A stretch of 40,213 nt of DNA, taken from Synergistaceae bacterium (GTDB taxonomy: Bacteria; Synergistota; Synergistia; Synergistales; Aminobacteriaceae). The first letter of the stretch is position 1; each line of letters opens with the position of its first letter. Below the pieces are notes generated by a model, which was given only the letters and a program-made list of their open reading frames with translations, made no database searches and was not told the origin of the DNA. A program made the position numbers and the translations under genes. Shown here one piece after another: positions 1-8,050 of this stretch. Where the stretch lies: positions 1 to 40,213 of the forward strand of contig JAFSXS010000054.1 of assembly GCA_017443945.1 (NCBI GenBank). The letters run 5' to 3'.

Positions 1-46
1 CCCGGATTCAAGGGATAGCGCGAATATGCAAAAATTTCTTGCCCAT

Positions 47-75
47 TTGACAAATTATCGTTAGCAGTGTATTTT
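47..75 (+). promoter_or_regulatory. Sigma70-type promoter for tRNA-Leu and rpsT
   Basis: A perfect -35 box TTGACA (47-52) is followed after 17 bases by TATTTT (70-75). The predicted start lies about 15 bases before the tRNA. rpsT follows the tRNA by only 40 bases, so both are probably in one transcript. Confidence 0.75.
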
Positions 76-95
76 ATGCAGTGTAAAATTTTTTT

Positions 96-178
96 GCCGG
101 AGTGGCGGAATGGTAGACGCAGCGGACTCAAAATCCGCCGGGGGCAACTCTGTGGGAGTTCGAGTCTCCCCTCCGGCA
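96..178 (+). tRNA. tRNA-Leu (anticodon CAA)
   Basis: The acceptor arms gccggag (96-102) and ctccggc (171-177) pair fully. The anticodon stem gcgga/tccgc holds the loop ctcaaaa, giving anticodon CAA, which reads UUG. The long variable arm and the TTCGAGTC T-loop fit a class II leucine tRNA. The discriminator is A178 and the 3' CCA is not encoded, so it must be added by nucleotidyltransferase. Confidence 0.95.
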
Positions 179-218
179 TCGTGATAATATAAATATTTCA
201 TCAGGAGAGTAATATTTT

Positions 219-485
219 ATGCCTAACAAGAAATCCGCAGAAAGACGAGTCCATATAGCCGAACGCAACAGGTTATATAACAAGCACTGGACTTCACAAT
301 GCAAGACAGCCGTTAAAAGACTCTTAGAAGCTGTACAGGCCGGAAACAAAGACGAAGCAGTCAAGACCTTCAACACAGCACAGAGCGTAATCGACAAAGC
401 AGTCGTAAAAGGCGTAATGCACAAGAATACAGCAGCAAGACGCAAAGAATTAATGGCACGGCATTTAAAGACTCTAAGTGCTTAA
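219..485 (+). CDS. rpsT: 30S ribosomal protein S20
   Basis: Encodes an 88-residue protein of the usual S20 size and composition: basic, helical, beginning PNKKSAERR and ending with a lysine/arginine-rich helix (TAARRKELMARHLK). S20 is a primary 16S rRNA binder that helps assemble the 30S body. The ATG follows AGGAG at 203-207 with an 11-base spacer, longer than typical. The gene sits 40 bases after tRNA-Leu, with no promoter recognised between them, and ends at a hairpin terminator, so it is probably the second and last gene of a tRNA-rpsT transcript. The family assignment is secure. Confidence 0.97.
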   Translation: MPNKKSAERRVHIAERNRLYNKHWTSQCKTAVKRLLEAVQAGNKDEAVKTFNTAQSVIDKAVVKGVMHKNTAARRKELMARHLKTLSA

Positions 486-514
486 CATTTAATCAAGTGA
501 GCAAAACATAACGC

Positions 515-557
515 CCGGGCAAACTGACACACCAGAACGCCCGGAAATTTTTTTATT
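515..557 (+). terminator. Rho-independent terminator after rpsT
   Basis: The stem ccgggc (515-520) / gcccgg (539-544) has an 18-base loop and is followed by aaatttttttattt. The loop is long, but the GC-rich stem and T-run are typical. Confidence 0.65.
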
Positions 558-566
558 TAACGCCAT

Positions 567-608
567 AAAAAAATGAGTCCCCCGCAAATTTCTTCTACGA
601 GAGACTCA
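567..608 (-). terminator. Rho-independent terminator after putP
   Basis: Read on the minus strand, tgagtctctc (608-599) pairs with gggggactca (583-574) using two G-U pairs, followed by a 7-base T-run. It lies just after the putP stop codon and faces the rpsT terminator. Confidence 0.75.
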
Positions 609-624
609 GGAAAACTCAAATTTT

Positions 625-2088
625 TTATTCGTTCGTCATTGCAACAGCTTTATCAAATAATTCGTTTACTTCCTTTGACGGTGCCGGAGAAATTAACGAG
701 ACTATCACTGCCGCTATTAATCCCGCAAAAAATCCCGGTATAATCTCATATACTCCCGTGTGAGACATGTAATTAAACCAGCAAATATCTACAACTGCAC
801 CGACAAATATTCCGACTGCCGCTCCCGAAAATGTGAATCTCTTCCAGAATAAACTAAGCATTATCGCAGGACCAAACGCAGCTCCGAACACTCCCCATGC
901 ATTTGAAACAAGCGCCATAATTGAACCTGCATTAGGATTCGACGCAATAAATAATGCCGCTACTGCAATCAATAATACTACAATACGGCCAGCCCACAGC
1001 ATTTCACGACTTCCGGCCTTGTCCTTGCGTATAACAGGTCTGTAAACGTCCGAAGCAAACGCACTCGCCGCCGCTAATAATTGACTGTCCGCCGTACTCA
1101 TCGCCGCCGCAAGAACAGCAGAAAGCAGCACTCCCGACACAACAGCGTGGAAAATTCTGCGTGTCATTACAACAAAAACTAGAGAATTTGTATTTATCGC
1201 CTCGTCAAAGCCTATAAACATTCTGCCGATTACTCCGACAAGCCCCGCAAAAGTTAATATTATAAGCGTCCAAGAAATTCCGATTTTCGCAGACTTTCTT
1301 AATTCGTGCTGTGATTTAATCGACATGAATCTAATTATAATATGCGGCATTCCAAAATAACCGAGTCCCCAGCCGAGTCCTGATGCTATGTCCTGCCAGC
1401 TTGAAAATAGATTCCAGTAATTAGGCGTTTCTTTCGCAATTGACCCGCCTGCTCCCGGTTCTAACATTAAAGCCGCTGCAATAGGTACGATTAACATTGC
1501 TGCTAATACTAACATCCCCTGAAAAAAGTCTGTCCATGATACAGCACTGAATCCGCCTAAAAATGTATAGCTGATTACTATAACTGCCGCTAAATACATT
1601 GCTATTGTCGTATCAAGCCCAGTTACCGTGTTAAATAATGTTCCGCAGGCCTTAATACTCGACGCAGCATAAATAGTATAAGCAACAAGAAATACTACAG
1701 CAGAAATTAACTGCAATGCACGCGAACTCGATAAAAATCTATTCGTCAAATATTGCGGGACAGTTATAGAGTCATTCGCTGCAATCGAGAACGCACGCAG
1801 ACGGGGAGCTTCATAGATCCAGCTTAAAGAATATCCGACAGCAAGACCTACAGCTATCCAAATTTGACCGAGTCCAAGCGCATAAATAGAAGTAGGCAGT
1901 CCCATTAAGACCCACGCGCTCATGTCGGACGCACCAGCAGACAACGCAGCAACCCACGCGCCCATTTTGCGATCTCCTAAGAAATAGCCTTTTTCTGTCT
2001 GATTCTTGTCTCGGAAGAAAAAATATACTCCTATTGCAAGCATAAACAGCAGGTAAATTATAAACACGCTGACTTCTTGTAAATTCAT
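625..2088 (-). CDS. putP: Sodium/proline symporter (SSS family)
   Basis: A polytopic membrane protein of about 487 residues with the N-terminal features of PutP: a first hydrophobic segment, the YFLGDRKMG loop, then ALSAGASDMSAWVLMGLP, the conserved stretch that binds Na+ and proline in this family. Members import proline with Na+ across the inner membrane. The protein is hydrophobic throughout and of normal length (E. coli PutP is 502). I prefer the ATG at 2088. A TTG three codons upstream is only two bases from the AAGGAG site and is less likely. It follows livF by 60 bases on the same strand, so it may be partly read from the liv operon, but it also has its own -10-like site. Nutrient logic fits an amino-acid fermenter. 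Confidence 0.93.
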   Translation of the reverse strand: MNLQEVSVFIIYLLFMLAIGVYFFFRDKNQTEKGYFLGDRKMGAWVAALSAGASDMSAWVLMGLPTSIYALGLGQIWIAVGLAVGYSLSWIYEAPRLRAFSIAANDSITVPQYLTNRFLSSSRALQLISAVVFLVAYTIYAASSIKACGTLFNTVTGLDTTIAMYLAAVIVISYTFLGGFSAVSWTDFFQGMLVLAAMLIVPIAAALMLEPGAGGSIAKETPNYWNLFSSWQDIASGLGWGLGYFGMPHIIIRFMSIKSQHELRKSAKIGISWTLIILTFAGLVGVIGRMFIGFDEAINTNSLVFVVMTRRIFHAVVSGVLLSAVLAAAMSTADSQLLAAASAFASDVYRPVIRKDKAGSREMLWAGRIVVLLIAVAALFIASNPNAGSIMALVSNAWGVFGAAFGPAIMLSLFWKRFTFSGAAVGIFVGAVVDICWFNYMSHTGVYEIIPGFFAGLIAAVIVSLISPAPSKEVNELFDKAVAMTNE

Positions 2089-2128
2089 ATAATGCAAATC
2101 TCCTTGTCTCTATATAAAAATTTATTGA

Positions 2129-2137
2129 AGTATATCA
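2129..2137 (-). promoter_or_regulatory. Possible extended -10 promoter for putP
   Basis: On the minus strand TGA-TATACT (2137-2129) forms an extended -10 box 40 bases before the putP ATG. No convincing -35 is visible, so this is tentative. Confidence 0.35.
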
Positions 2138-2148
2138 CACGCACAAAA

Positions 2149-2862
2149 TTAACCGCCTAAATACGCTTTTCTCACTTCTGGCGACGACAATAATTCTTTT
2201 CCTGTGCCGGTCGTTACAATTTTTCCTGTCTCCATTACATAGCCCCGGCTCGCGATACTCAATGCCATTTGCGCGTTCTGTTCGACTAATAAAATAGTTG
2301 AGCCCCGTTTATGCAAATCTGCAATAATATCAAAAATTTGTTCTACTAAGATCGGAGCTAACCCCATTGAAGGCTCATCAAGCATTAACAATTTCGGCCT
2401 GCTCATTAGTGCGCGTCCCATTGCTAACATTTGCTGCTCTCCTCCTGAAAGTGTGCCGGCAACTTGGTTTTGTCTCTCTTCTAAGCGCGGGAAAAGTGTA
2501 TAAACATTCTTTAAATCCTCATGAATATTTTTATTTGCCTGAGTGTATGCGCCCATCTCTAAATTTTCACGTACTGTCATTTGCGCGAAGACTCTACGGC
2601 CTTCAGGAACTTGCGCGAGTCCTCGTTCAACTATTTTGTGAGGTGCAATTTTCGCGAGTGACTCCCCTAGAAATGCAACATCGCCCGTGCTTGGATGCAG
2701 GAGTCCAGAAATAGTATTTAGAGTCGTCGATTTTCCTGCACCGTTTGCGCCGATTAGTGTTACAATTTCGCCCTCATAGACCTCAAATGAGATTCCTTTT
2801 ATTGCGTGAATGCTGCCGTAATAGACATTGATATTTTCAACTTTCAAAACTGGCTCTGACAT
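2149..2862 (-). CDS. livF: Branched-chain amino-acid ABC transporter, ATP-binding protein LivF
   Basis: A 237-residue ABC ATPase, the standard LivF size. Walker A is GANGAGKST, the signature is LSGGEQQMLAMGRAL, and Walker B is LLMLDEPSMGLAP, followed by the LLVEQNA switch segment usual for LivF. It energises uptake of leucine, isoleucine, valine or related amino acids together with LivG, LivH, LivM and the periplasmic LivJ. Its ATG directly abuts the livG stop codon, so the two ATPases are probably translationally coupled. It is the last gene of livHMGF. Substrate preference cannot be told from the sequence. Confidence 0.95.
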   Translation of the reverse strand: MSEPVLKVENINVYYGSIHAIKGISFEVYEGEIVTLIGANGAGKSTTLNTISGLLHPSTGDVAFLGESLAKIAPHKIVERGLAQVPEGRRVFAQMTVRENLEMGAYTQANKNIHEDLKNVYTLFPRLEERQNQVAGTLSGGEQQMLAMGRALMSRPKLLMLDEPSMGLAPILVEQIFDIIADLHKRGSTILLVEQNAQMALSIASRGYVMETGKIVTTGTGKELLSSPEVRKAYLGG

Positions 2863-3705
2863 TTATTCGTCCTCCTTTTTTCGTCCGAGATAAGCCTCAA
2901 TTACTGCCGGGTTTGCTTGAATCTCGTCGGGAGTACCTTTTGCTATGACTTGGCCGAAATTTAATACGCAGATTCCCTCGCAGATATTCATTACGAGACT
3001 CATATCATGTTCAATTAATATAATTGCGATTTGAAACATGTCATGAACTTTGCGAATATTGTCCATTAAATCAGCTGTCTCTGAAGGATTCATACCTGCT
3101 GCAGGTTCATCAAGCAATAATAACGACGGATTTGTAGCAAGTGCCCTGACAATTTCGAGTCTTCTCTGCGCGCCATAAGGGAGTGAGCCTGCTCTAACGT
3201 CTGCCATGTCCTGCATATCGAAAATTGAAAGCAGCTTTAATGCCCGTCTGTGTGCTGCAACTTCCTCGCGCCTGTAGTTCGGGAGCCTGAATATCGCGCT
3301 GAACATGTTATATTTCATTTCGTTATTCATAGCAGCTTTGACATTATCGACAACGCTTAAATTCTTGAATAATCTTATATTCTGAAATGTCCGGGCGATT
3401 CCTGCTTTGTTAATCTGCATTGTGTCAAGTCCGTGAGTGTCTTGACCATTTAATAAAATCGTGCCTTTTGTGGGCTGATAAACTTTTGTGAGTAAATTAA
3501 ATACTGTCGTTTTTCCTGCACCGGTGGGGCCTATTAATCCTACAATTTCAGTGCGTCCGACAGTTAAATTAAAGTTGTCAACAGCTTTAATGCCTCCGAG
3601 AGTGATTCCCAGATTAATGCACTCTAAAACGGGTTCGCGGCCAAAATCTCTATCGGGCAAAATCGCGCGTGAAGGCACCGGAATATATTTTGTCTTAGCT
3701 TTCAT
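2863..3705 (-). CDS. livG: Branched-chain amino-acid ABC transporter, ATP-binding protein LivG
   Basis: A 280-residue ABC ATPase. The core begins near residue 25 after a polar N-terminal extension (the preceding residues include PVPSRAILPDRDFG), which is longer than in many LivG proteins. Walker A is GPTGAGKT (Thr where Asn is commoner), the signature region is LPYGAQRRLEI, Walker B LLLLDEPAAGMNP, and the H-loop is LIEHDM. LivG forms the nucleotide-binding pair with LivF under the LivH/LivM permeases. The start lies three bases after the livM stop and has GAGGAG just upstream inside livM. Assignment is firm. Confidence 0.95.
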   Translation of the reverse strand: MKAKTKYIPVPSRAILPDRDFGREPVLECINLGITLGGIKAVDNFNLTVGRTEIVGLIGPTGAGKTTVFNLLTKVYQPTKGTILLNGQDTHGLDTMQINKAGIARTFQNIRLFKNLSVVDNVKAAMNNEMKYNMFSAIFRLPNYRREEVAAHRRALKLLSIFDMQDMADVRAGSLPYGAQRRLEIVRALATNPSLLLLDEPAAGMNPSETADLMDNIRKVHDMFQIAIILIEHDMSLVMNICEGICVLNFGQVIAKGTPDEIQANPAVIEAYLGRKKEDE

Positions 3706-3708
3706 TAT

Positions 3709-4767
3709 TTATTCCTCCTCTTTGCGCTTGAAAGGGTTTAATCGTGCGAAGAAATATTTTATATCTTCGTTATTTGTCGTGAGCATTACAATTATTAATA
3801 TTACCGCATAAAGCAGCATTCTATAATCGGAGAACTCGCGCAGTTTTTCCGGCAAAATAGTCAAAGCCGCCGCCGCAATCACCGAACCTAACATATTACC
3901 TTGACCGCCTAAGACTACGAAAACTAGAATCAATATCGACGTGTTGAAATCGAATTTATTAGCAACGATCGTAGAATAATTCATCGCAAATAACGCACCC
4001 GCCGCACCTGCCAAAGCTGCAGAAGTTACGAATGCCATCATCTTATATTTTGTAACGTCGAGTCCGATACTTTCTGCCGCAATCCTGTCATCGCGAATCG
4101 CCATAAACGCACGCCCAGCACGAGAATTTACAAGATTGAAGACTACCATTAGCGCAATCATCACGAGAATAAAACCAGCCGGAAAAGTCGAAATTTTTTG
4201 TATGCCGCTTATACCCATAGGACCGCGAATAATTAATTTTCCGCCCGGTAATAATCGCGTAGTGTCGGTCAACATGCTTAATTGAATCCCGCCAGAGTCA
4301 ACGCCTAAATAAAAATTGTTGAGAAGACTCTTTATTATTTCACCGAACGCAAGAGTAACAATCGCCAAATAATCGCCCTTAAGCCTCAAAACAGGAATCC
4401 CGATCAAGAATCCCGCAACAGCAGCAAAAACCGCAGCAATTATCATAGCAATAGCAAGTCTTACAGGTGCAAACGGAATAAAATTTTGCATGAGAATCGC
4501 CGACGCAACGCCACTAAACGCACCGACAGACATAAACCCCGCATGACCAAGTGAAAGCTCGCCGGAAATTCCTACAACTAAATTTAATGACACCGCCATA
4601 ACCATATAAGCGCAAATAGGGACTAACATTCCCCGCATTGTTGAACTCAAAAATTTTGTGCTGCTCATAGTCTGGCAAATTATATATGCAAGAATTACGA
4701 TAAAATATGTCAGGTAAATTCTACGCGCTTCTACACGTTTTAAATTTATCAGCCTGCGCATTGTCAT
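3709..4767 (-). CDS. livM: Branched-chain amino-acid ABC transporter permease LivM
   Basis: A 352-residue inner-membrane permease with about ten hydrophobic segments. It carries the LivM hallmark NLVVGISGELSLGHAGFMSVGAF near residue 60 and the EAA-like cytoplasmic loop (RAGRAFMAIRDDRIAAESIGLDVTKYKM), which contacts the ATPases. A short basic N-terminal tail precedes the first span, as in many LivM proteins. It starts three bases after the livH stop. It pairs with LivH to form the membrane channel for branched-chain amino acids. Confidence 0.95.
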   Translation of the reverse strand: MTMRRLINLKRVEARRIYLTYFIVILAYIICQTMSSTKFLSSTMRGMLVPICAYMVMAVSLNLVVGISGELSLGHAGFMSVGAFSGVASAILMQNFIPFAPVRLAIAMIIAAVFAAVAGFLIGIPVLRLKGDYLAIVTLAFGEIIKSLLNNFYLGVDSGGIQLSMLTDTTRLLPGGKLIIRGPMGISGIQKISTFPAGFILVMIALMVVFNLVNSRAGRAFMAIRDDRIAAESIGLDVTKYKMMAFVTSAALAGAAGALFAMNYSTIVANKFDFNTSILILVFVVLGGQGNMLGSVIAAAALTILPEKLREFSDYRMLLYAVILIIVMLTTNNEDIKYFFARLNPFKRKEEE

Positions 4768-4770
4768 AAT

Positions 4771-5856
4771 TTACACCTTCTCCTGTGTGTATTTACCGAG
4801 AAGTCCCGCAGGCTTCACAAGCAATACTATAATTAATACAGCGAAGACAACTGCATCAGATAATTGACTCGATATATAGGCCTTCGCAAAAATTTCAATT
4901 ACTCCCAGCATCAAGCCTCCGAGAAATGCCCCCGGAATTGACCCGATACCGCCGAAAACTGCTGCTGTAAATGCCTTAATGCCGGGTAATGCTCCCGTTG
5001 TAGGCATTAAAGTCGGATATGCTGAACACAATAACGCCCCCGCAATCGCAGCAAGTCCGGATCCTATCGCAAATGTCATAGAAATTGTAGCGTTTACATT
5101 TATTCCCATTAACTGAGCCGCGCCCTTATCCTCTGAACATGCGCGCATAGCCTTGCCTAATTTCGTTTTGTTGATGAATAGAGTCAAGACAATCATAATA
5201 ATTAAACACGTAATAATCGTCAAAGCTGTAACATATGAAATAGAAAGCTCGCCGTCAAATAATTTAAATGCTCCATGACCTACGATTGACGGGAAAACTT
5301 TAGGATTTGGCGACCATATTAATAAAGCTGAGTTCTGCAATAAATAACTGACTCCGATTGCCGTTATCAAGACTGCTAATGACGGAGCCTGCCTCAATGG
5401 CTTATACGCAAATTTTTCTATCATTATGCCCAAAAATGTACACGTTATAACTGCTAGAATAATGCCCAAAAGCGAATTAAGCCCGTAAGACGAAATTGTA
5501 TTTACAAGCGAGTTAATGCCCAAATTTGACAATAAATCAGAAAACGGATCAAGCCCGTAACGCAGAATAACAAAGAAGCAGACATATGCTAGTGCGTCAG
5601 AGTAAGCAAAATTTAACATTCTTGCAACCGTCCGGATTATTGCAGATATAATTATAATTGCAACAACGCTCAAGAAAATACTAAGTCCGTAATGCGACCC
5701 CGCGTAAAAGCACACGTAAGCACCTATCATTATTACATCGCCGTGAGCAAAATTTAACATTTTCGCAATACCGTACACCATCGTATAACCAAGCGCGATA
5801 ATTGCGTAAATGCTGCCTAAGCTAATGCCGCTGATAAAATAATTAAGGAATGTCAT
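4771..5856 (-). CDS. livH: Branched-chain amino-acid ABC transporter permease LivH with an extra internal segment
   Basis: The N-terminus (ISLGSIYAIIALGYTMVYGI, then MLNFAHGDVIMIGAYV) and the C-terminal half (the EAA-like loop KLGKAMRACSEDKGAAQLMG, then GALPGIKAFTAAVFGGIGSIPGAFLGG) are classic LivH. At 361 residues it is about 60 longer than the usual 290-300. The extra material lies at about residues 62-125. It includes a second version of the signature, ARMLNFAYSDALAYVCFF (78-95), followed by RYGLDPF, mirroring AKMLNFAHGD...AYVCFYAGSHYGLSIF (31-61). A partial internal duplication is therefore likely, possibly adding membrane segments. The frame is open throughout. The ribosome site AAGGAG is 14 bases before the ATG, unusually far. 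A terminator separates livJ from this gene. Confidence 0.93.
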   Translation of the reverse strand: MTFLNYFISGISLGSIYAIIALGYTMVYGIAKMLNFAHGDVIMIGAYVCFYAGSHYGLSIFLSVVAIIIISAIIRTVARMLNFAYSDALAYVCFFVILRYGLDPFSDLLSNLGINSLVNTISSYGLNSLLGIILAVITCTFLGIMIEKFAYKPLRQAPSLAVLITAIGVSYLLQNSALLIWSPNPKVFPSIVGHGAFKLFDGELSISYVTALTIITCLIIMIVLTLFINKTKLGKAMRACSEDKGAAQLMGINVNATISMTFAIGSGLAAIAGALLCSAYPTLMPTTGALPGIKAFTAAVFGGIGSIPGAFLGGLMLGVIEIFAKAYISSQLSDAVVFAVLIIVLLVKPAGLLGKYTQEKV

Positions 5857-5875
5857 AGATAAATATATAGCTCCT

Positions 5876-5925
5876 TACACAAAAAGAGCAGCCGGAATTT
5901 TTCAAGGCCGACTCTTTCCGACTGC
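5876..5925 (-). terminator. Intra-operon terminator between livJ and livH
   Basis: On the minus strand gcagtcggaa (5925-5916) pairs over ten bases with ttccggctgc (5897-5888), one G-U pair, followed by tctttttgtg. It lies after livJ and before livH. It would let the binding protein be made in excess of the permease if read-through is partial. Confidence 0.85.
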
Positions 5926-5952
5926 CCGCAAAATTTTCTAGTGAAATAATAA

Positions 5953-7077
5953 TTAGTCAAGTCCGACATATGCGCCGTTCTTGATTACCATTCCTTTAGG
6001 ATCCTTCGAGACTTCGCCGTTTTTCGCCCATGTTACGTTTGAGCCTGTTACGCCGTTGAATGTCATAGTAGTAAACTGCTCGATCATTTTTGCGCAAAGG
6101 TCTTCTGCGTCCATGTCCGGTGTAGCTTTTGCCTGAGTCAATGCCTGGCAGTAAGCATATACACAGTCATAACCATCTGCGGCGAACTGATTCGGGATTT
6201 CTCCGTGTCTCTTCTGGTACTCTGCAACAAATGCTCTAGTCTTCTCGTCGTTTGCATCTGCGTTAAACGGTGTGAGCAAAATAACGCCCTCTGCAAGTGA
6301 TTTGTCAAAGCCTTCCATTGTTAATATGCCGTCCATGCCATCAACGCCAAACCATTTAGGAGCATAACCCATTGACTTGGCCTGTGCAAAAATTAAGCTC
6401 GCGGGCTGGTAGTACATCGGCAAGAAAACAAGTTCTGCGCCGTTTTTCTGAGCGTCTGTAAGCTGTACGGAGAAATCGTTATCATTACCGTCTGCAAATG
6501 TTGTCTCGCTCACGATTTCAAGACCTAATTTCGGTGCGGTCTCTACAAATGTATCGCGTATACCCTTTGAATATACATCGTCATTTTTCCAGATAACAGC
6601 AACTTTTTTCGCTAAATTTTTATTTGCGATATATTGCGCGCTTGCACTGCCCTGGTTAGGATCTACAAAGCACATTTGGAAAACGTTATCTTTGCCTTCT
6701 GTTACTGCACGTGCTGAAGCTGACGGAGTAAGAGCAAATATTCTATCTGCAAAATTTTCTGCTGCTGTTGCTTCACAGGGCTTTGACGTTACAGAACCGA
6801 GAGAAATCTGCATTCCCCAATCTTTTAATGCATTGTAGGCGTTAACGGCCTTCTCTGCGTCGTGAGTGTCGTCCTGATAGTTAAGCTCGAATTTGATATC
6901 GCCGTTCATTGCGTTAATTTCGTCTACTGCGATTTGTGCGCCTCTCATTGCGGCCATTCCGTAAATTGCTGCTCCGCCCGTAAGTGGTGCAGTTCCGCCG
7001 AGTTTGAATGCTGCCCCGAAAGCGCATGAAGCCATTGCAAGAATTAAAAGCGCGCAGGTTAAAATTTTCTTTGTCAT
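5953..7077 (-). CDS. livJ: Branched-chain amino-acid ABC transporter substrate-binding protein
   Basis: A 374-residue periplasmic binding protein of the LivJ/type I fold. It begins with a Sec signal of about 22 residues (MTKKILTCALLILAMASCAFG), then FKLGGTAPLTGGAAIYG, the typical first strand and ligand loop. Other family hallmarks are the GSVTSKPCEA and LTPSASA loops and a region near 225 with VFLPMYYQPASLIFAQAK. The Cys at position 18 sits in MASC, a poor lipobox; cleavage after AFG as a soluble protein is as likely as lipidation. It is promoter-proximal to livHMGF, separated by a terminator. The ligand is inferred from operon context only. Confidence 0.93.
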   Translation of the reverse strand: MTKKILTCALLILAMASCAFGAAFKLGGTAPLTGGAAIYGMAAMRGAQIAVDEINAMNGDIKFELNYQDDTHDAEKAVNAYNALKDWGMQISLGSVTSKPCEATAAENFADRIFALTPSASARAVTEGKDNVFQMCFVDPNQGSASAQYIANKNLAKKVAVIWKNDDVYSKGIRDTFVETAPKLGLEIVSETTFADGNDNDFSVQLTDAQKNGAELVFLPMYYQPASLIFAQAKSMGYAPKWFGVDGMDGILTMEGFDKSLAEGVILLTPFNADANDEKTRAFVAEYQKRHGEIPNQFAADGYDCVYAYCQALTQAKATPDMDAEDLCAKMIEQFTTMTFNGVTGSNVTWAKNGEVSKDPKGMVIKNGAYVGLD

Positions 7078-7183
7078 GATGAAAATATAATCTCCTTGCC
7101 TAAAAAATTTATGCTTTATCCTGAAAATATCTAATTACGGCCATTAAGAAATTTTCAGAGTTTCAGCCCAAAATATATATACA

Positions 7184-7207
7184 CAAAAAAAGCGGTTGTT
7201 ACACCGC
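7184..7207 (-). terminator. Terminator after tRNA-Arg
   Basis: Minus strand: gcggt (7207-7203), loop gtaaca, accgc (7196-7192), then seven Ts. It closes the tRNA-Ser/tRNA-Arg transcript before livJ. Confidence 0.8.
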
Positions 7208-7228
7208 CTGTCATTCTCTCGTTATAAG

Positions 7229-7302
7229 CGCGGTAGGCAGGATTCGAACCCACGACCTAAGGCTCCGTAGGCCTTCGCTCTATCCAGCTGAGCTACTACC
7301 GC
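7229..7302 (-). tRNA. tRNA-Arg (anticodon ACG)
   Basis: Acceptor arms gcggtag and ctaccgc pair fully. The anticodon stem aaggc/gcctt encloses ctacgga, giving anticodon ACG (A34 is normally deaminated to inosine to read CGU/CGC/CGA). The T-loop is TTCGAATC. Discriminator G at 7229; the 3' CCA is not encoded. Confidence 0.95.
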
Positions 7303-7312
7303 AGGAATATTA

Positions 7313-7406
7313 TGGCGGTGGGTGTGAGATTCGAACTCACGATAGAGTTATTAGACCCTATACTCACTTAGCAGGCGAGCGCCTTCAGCCTCTCGGCCAA
7401 CCCACC
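7313..7406 (-). tRNA. tRNA-Ser (anticodon GCT)
   Basis: Acceptor ggtgggt/acccacc, anticodon stem ctcgc/gtgag with loop ctgctaa giving GCT (reads AGC/AGU), and a long variable arm typical of serine tRNA. Discriminator G (7316) is followed by an encoded CCA (7315-7313), unlike the other two tRNAs here. It lies 10 bases before tRNA-Arg, in the same transcript. Confidence 0.95.
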
Positions 7407-7428
7407 AAATTTTTAAAACTTTGAGTAT

Positions 7429-7455
7429 ATTATAACGCAGATAAATTCTTGTCAA
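7429..7455 (-). promoter_or_regulatory. Promoter for the tRNA-Ser/tRNA-Arg pair
   Basis: Minus strand TTGACA (7455-7450) and TATAAT (7434-7429) with a short 15-base spacer. It overlaps the end of the yigZ gene and ends about 20 bases before the tRNA-Ser 5' end. Confidence 0.55.
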
Positions 7456-8050
7456 ATGAAATTATAATTTTTCTTGCGAGCAGCTCATTTAATTCACGTG
7501 AAATATTATCGCAAAAATTTACGGGTATATCTGCATTTACGCTGACAATCTCGTTATATTGCCACTTTATATTTATTGCGTTGTGATTCTCAAGTAAGCG
7601 CGTGATTAATCCCGTTGAATTATATTCGAGTGCGATAAAAAATTTTTTCGTGATTATGCATTCTTTTATTTCTGCGAGTTCGAGTGCCTTTGCTGCCGTT
7701 TGTCCGTAAGCGTCGATTAAGCCTCTTGTGCCGAGCTTGACTCCCCCGAAATAGCGCGTAACTATTACCATGACATTAACGAGTCCTGAACGTTTTATAG
7801 CGTTTAAAATTGGCTTGCCTGCTGTTCCTGAAGGTTCGCCGTCGTCGGATGAGTACTCGTTCCCGTCGGATAAAATATAAGCTCTGCAATTATGAGTCGC
7901 GTCTCTGTGTTGCGAAATTATGCGCGATAAAAAATTTTTTGCTTCGTCCTCGTTGTGTATTGCCTCAAGATTTGCGATGAAGACAGAACGTTTTATTTTT
8001 TCCTCGTAAATTGCAGGGCCTGCGGGCTCGTTATAGCTCGTTCCAGACAT
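7430..8050 (-). CDS. yigZ: YigZ/IMPACT family protein
   Basis: A 206-residue protein with the UPF0029 (IMPACT N-terminal) domain. The conserved segment is at about residues 45-115: CRAYILSDGNEYSSDDGEPSGTAGKPIL, then VIVTRYFGGVKLGTRGLIDAYG. The C-terminal half fits the second small domain of bacterial YigZ. The biochemical role is not settled; eukaryotic IMPACT modulates the GCN2 pathway, and bacterial members are suspected to bind nucleic acids or ribosomes. Its start overlaps the last 20 bases of the HIT gene, so translation is probably coupled. There is no strong ribosome site of its own. Confidence 0.88.
   Translation of the reverse strand: MSGTSYNEPAGPAIYEEKIKRSVFIANLEAIHNEDEAKNFLSRIISQHRDATHNCRAYILSDGNEYSSDDGEPSGTAGKPILNAIKRSGLVNVMVIVTRYFGGVKLGTRGLIDAYGQTAAKALELAEIKECIITKKFFIALEYNSTGLITRLLENHNAINIKWQYNEIVSVNADIPVNFCDNISRELNELLARKIIISFDKNLSAL

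Noticed and set aside
128-445. 105-codon frame on the minus strand over rpsT
   Set aside because: It lies entirely across tRNA-Leu and rpsT, which are certain, and has no ribosome site or family resemblance.
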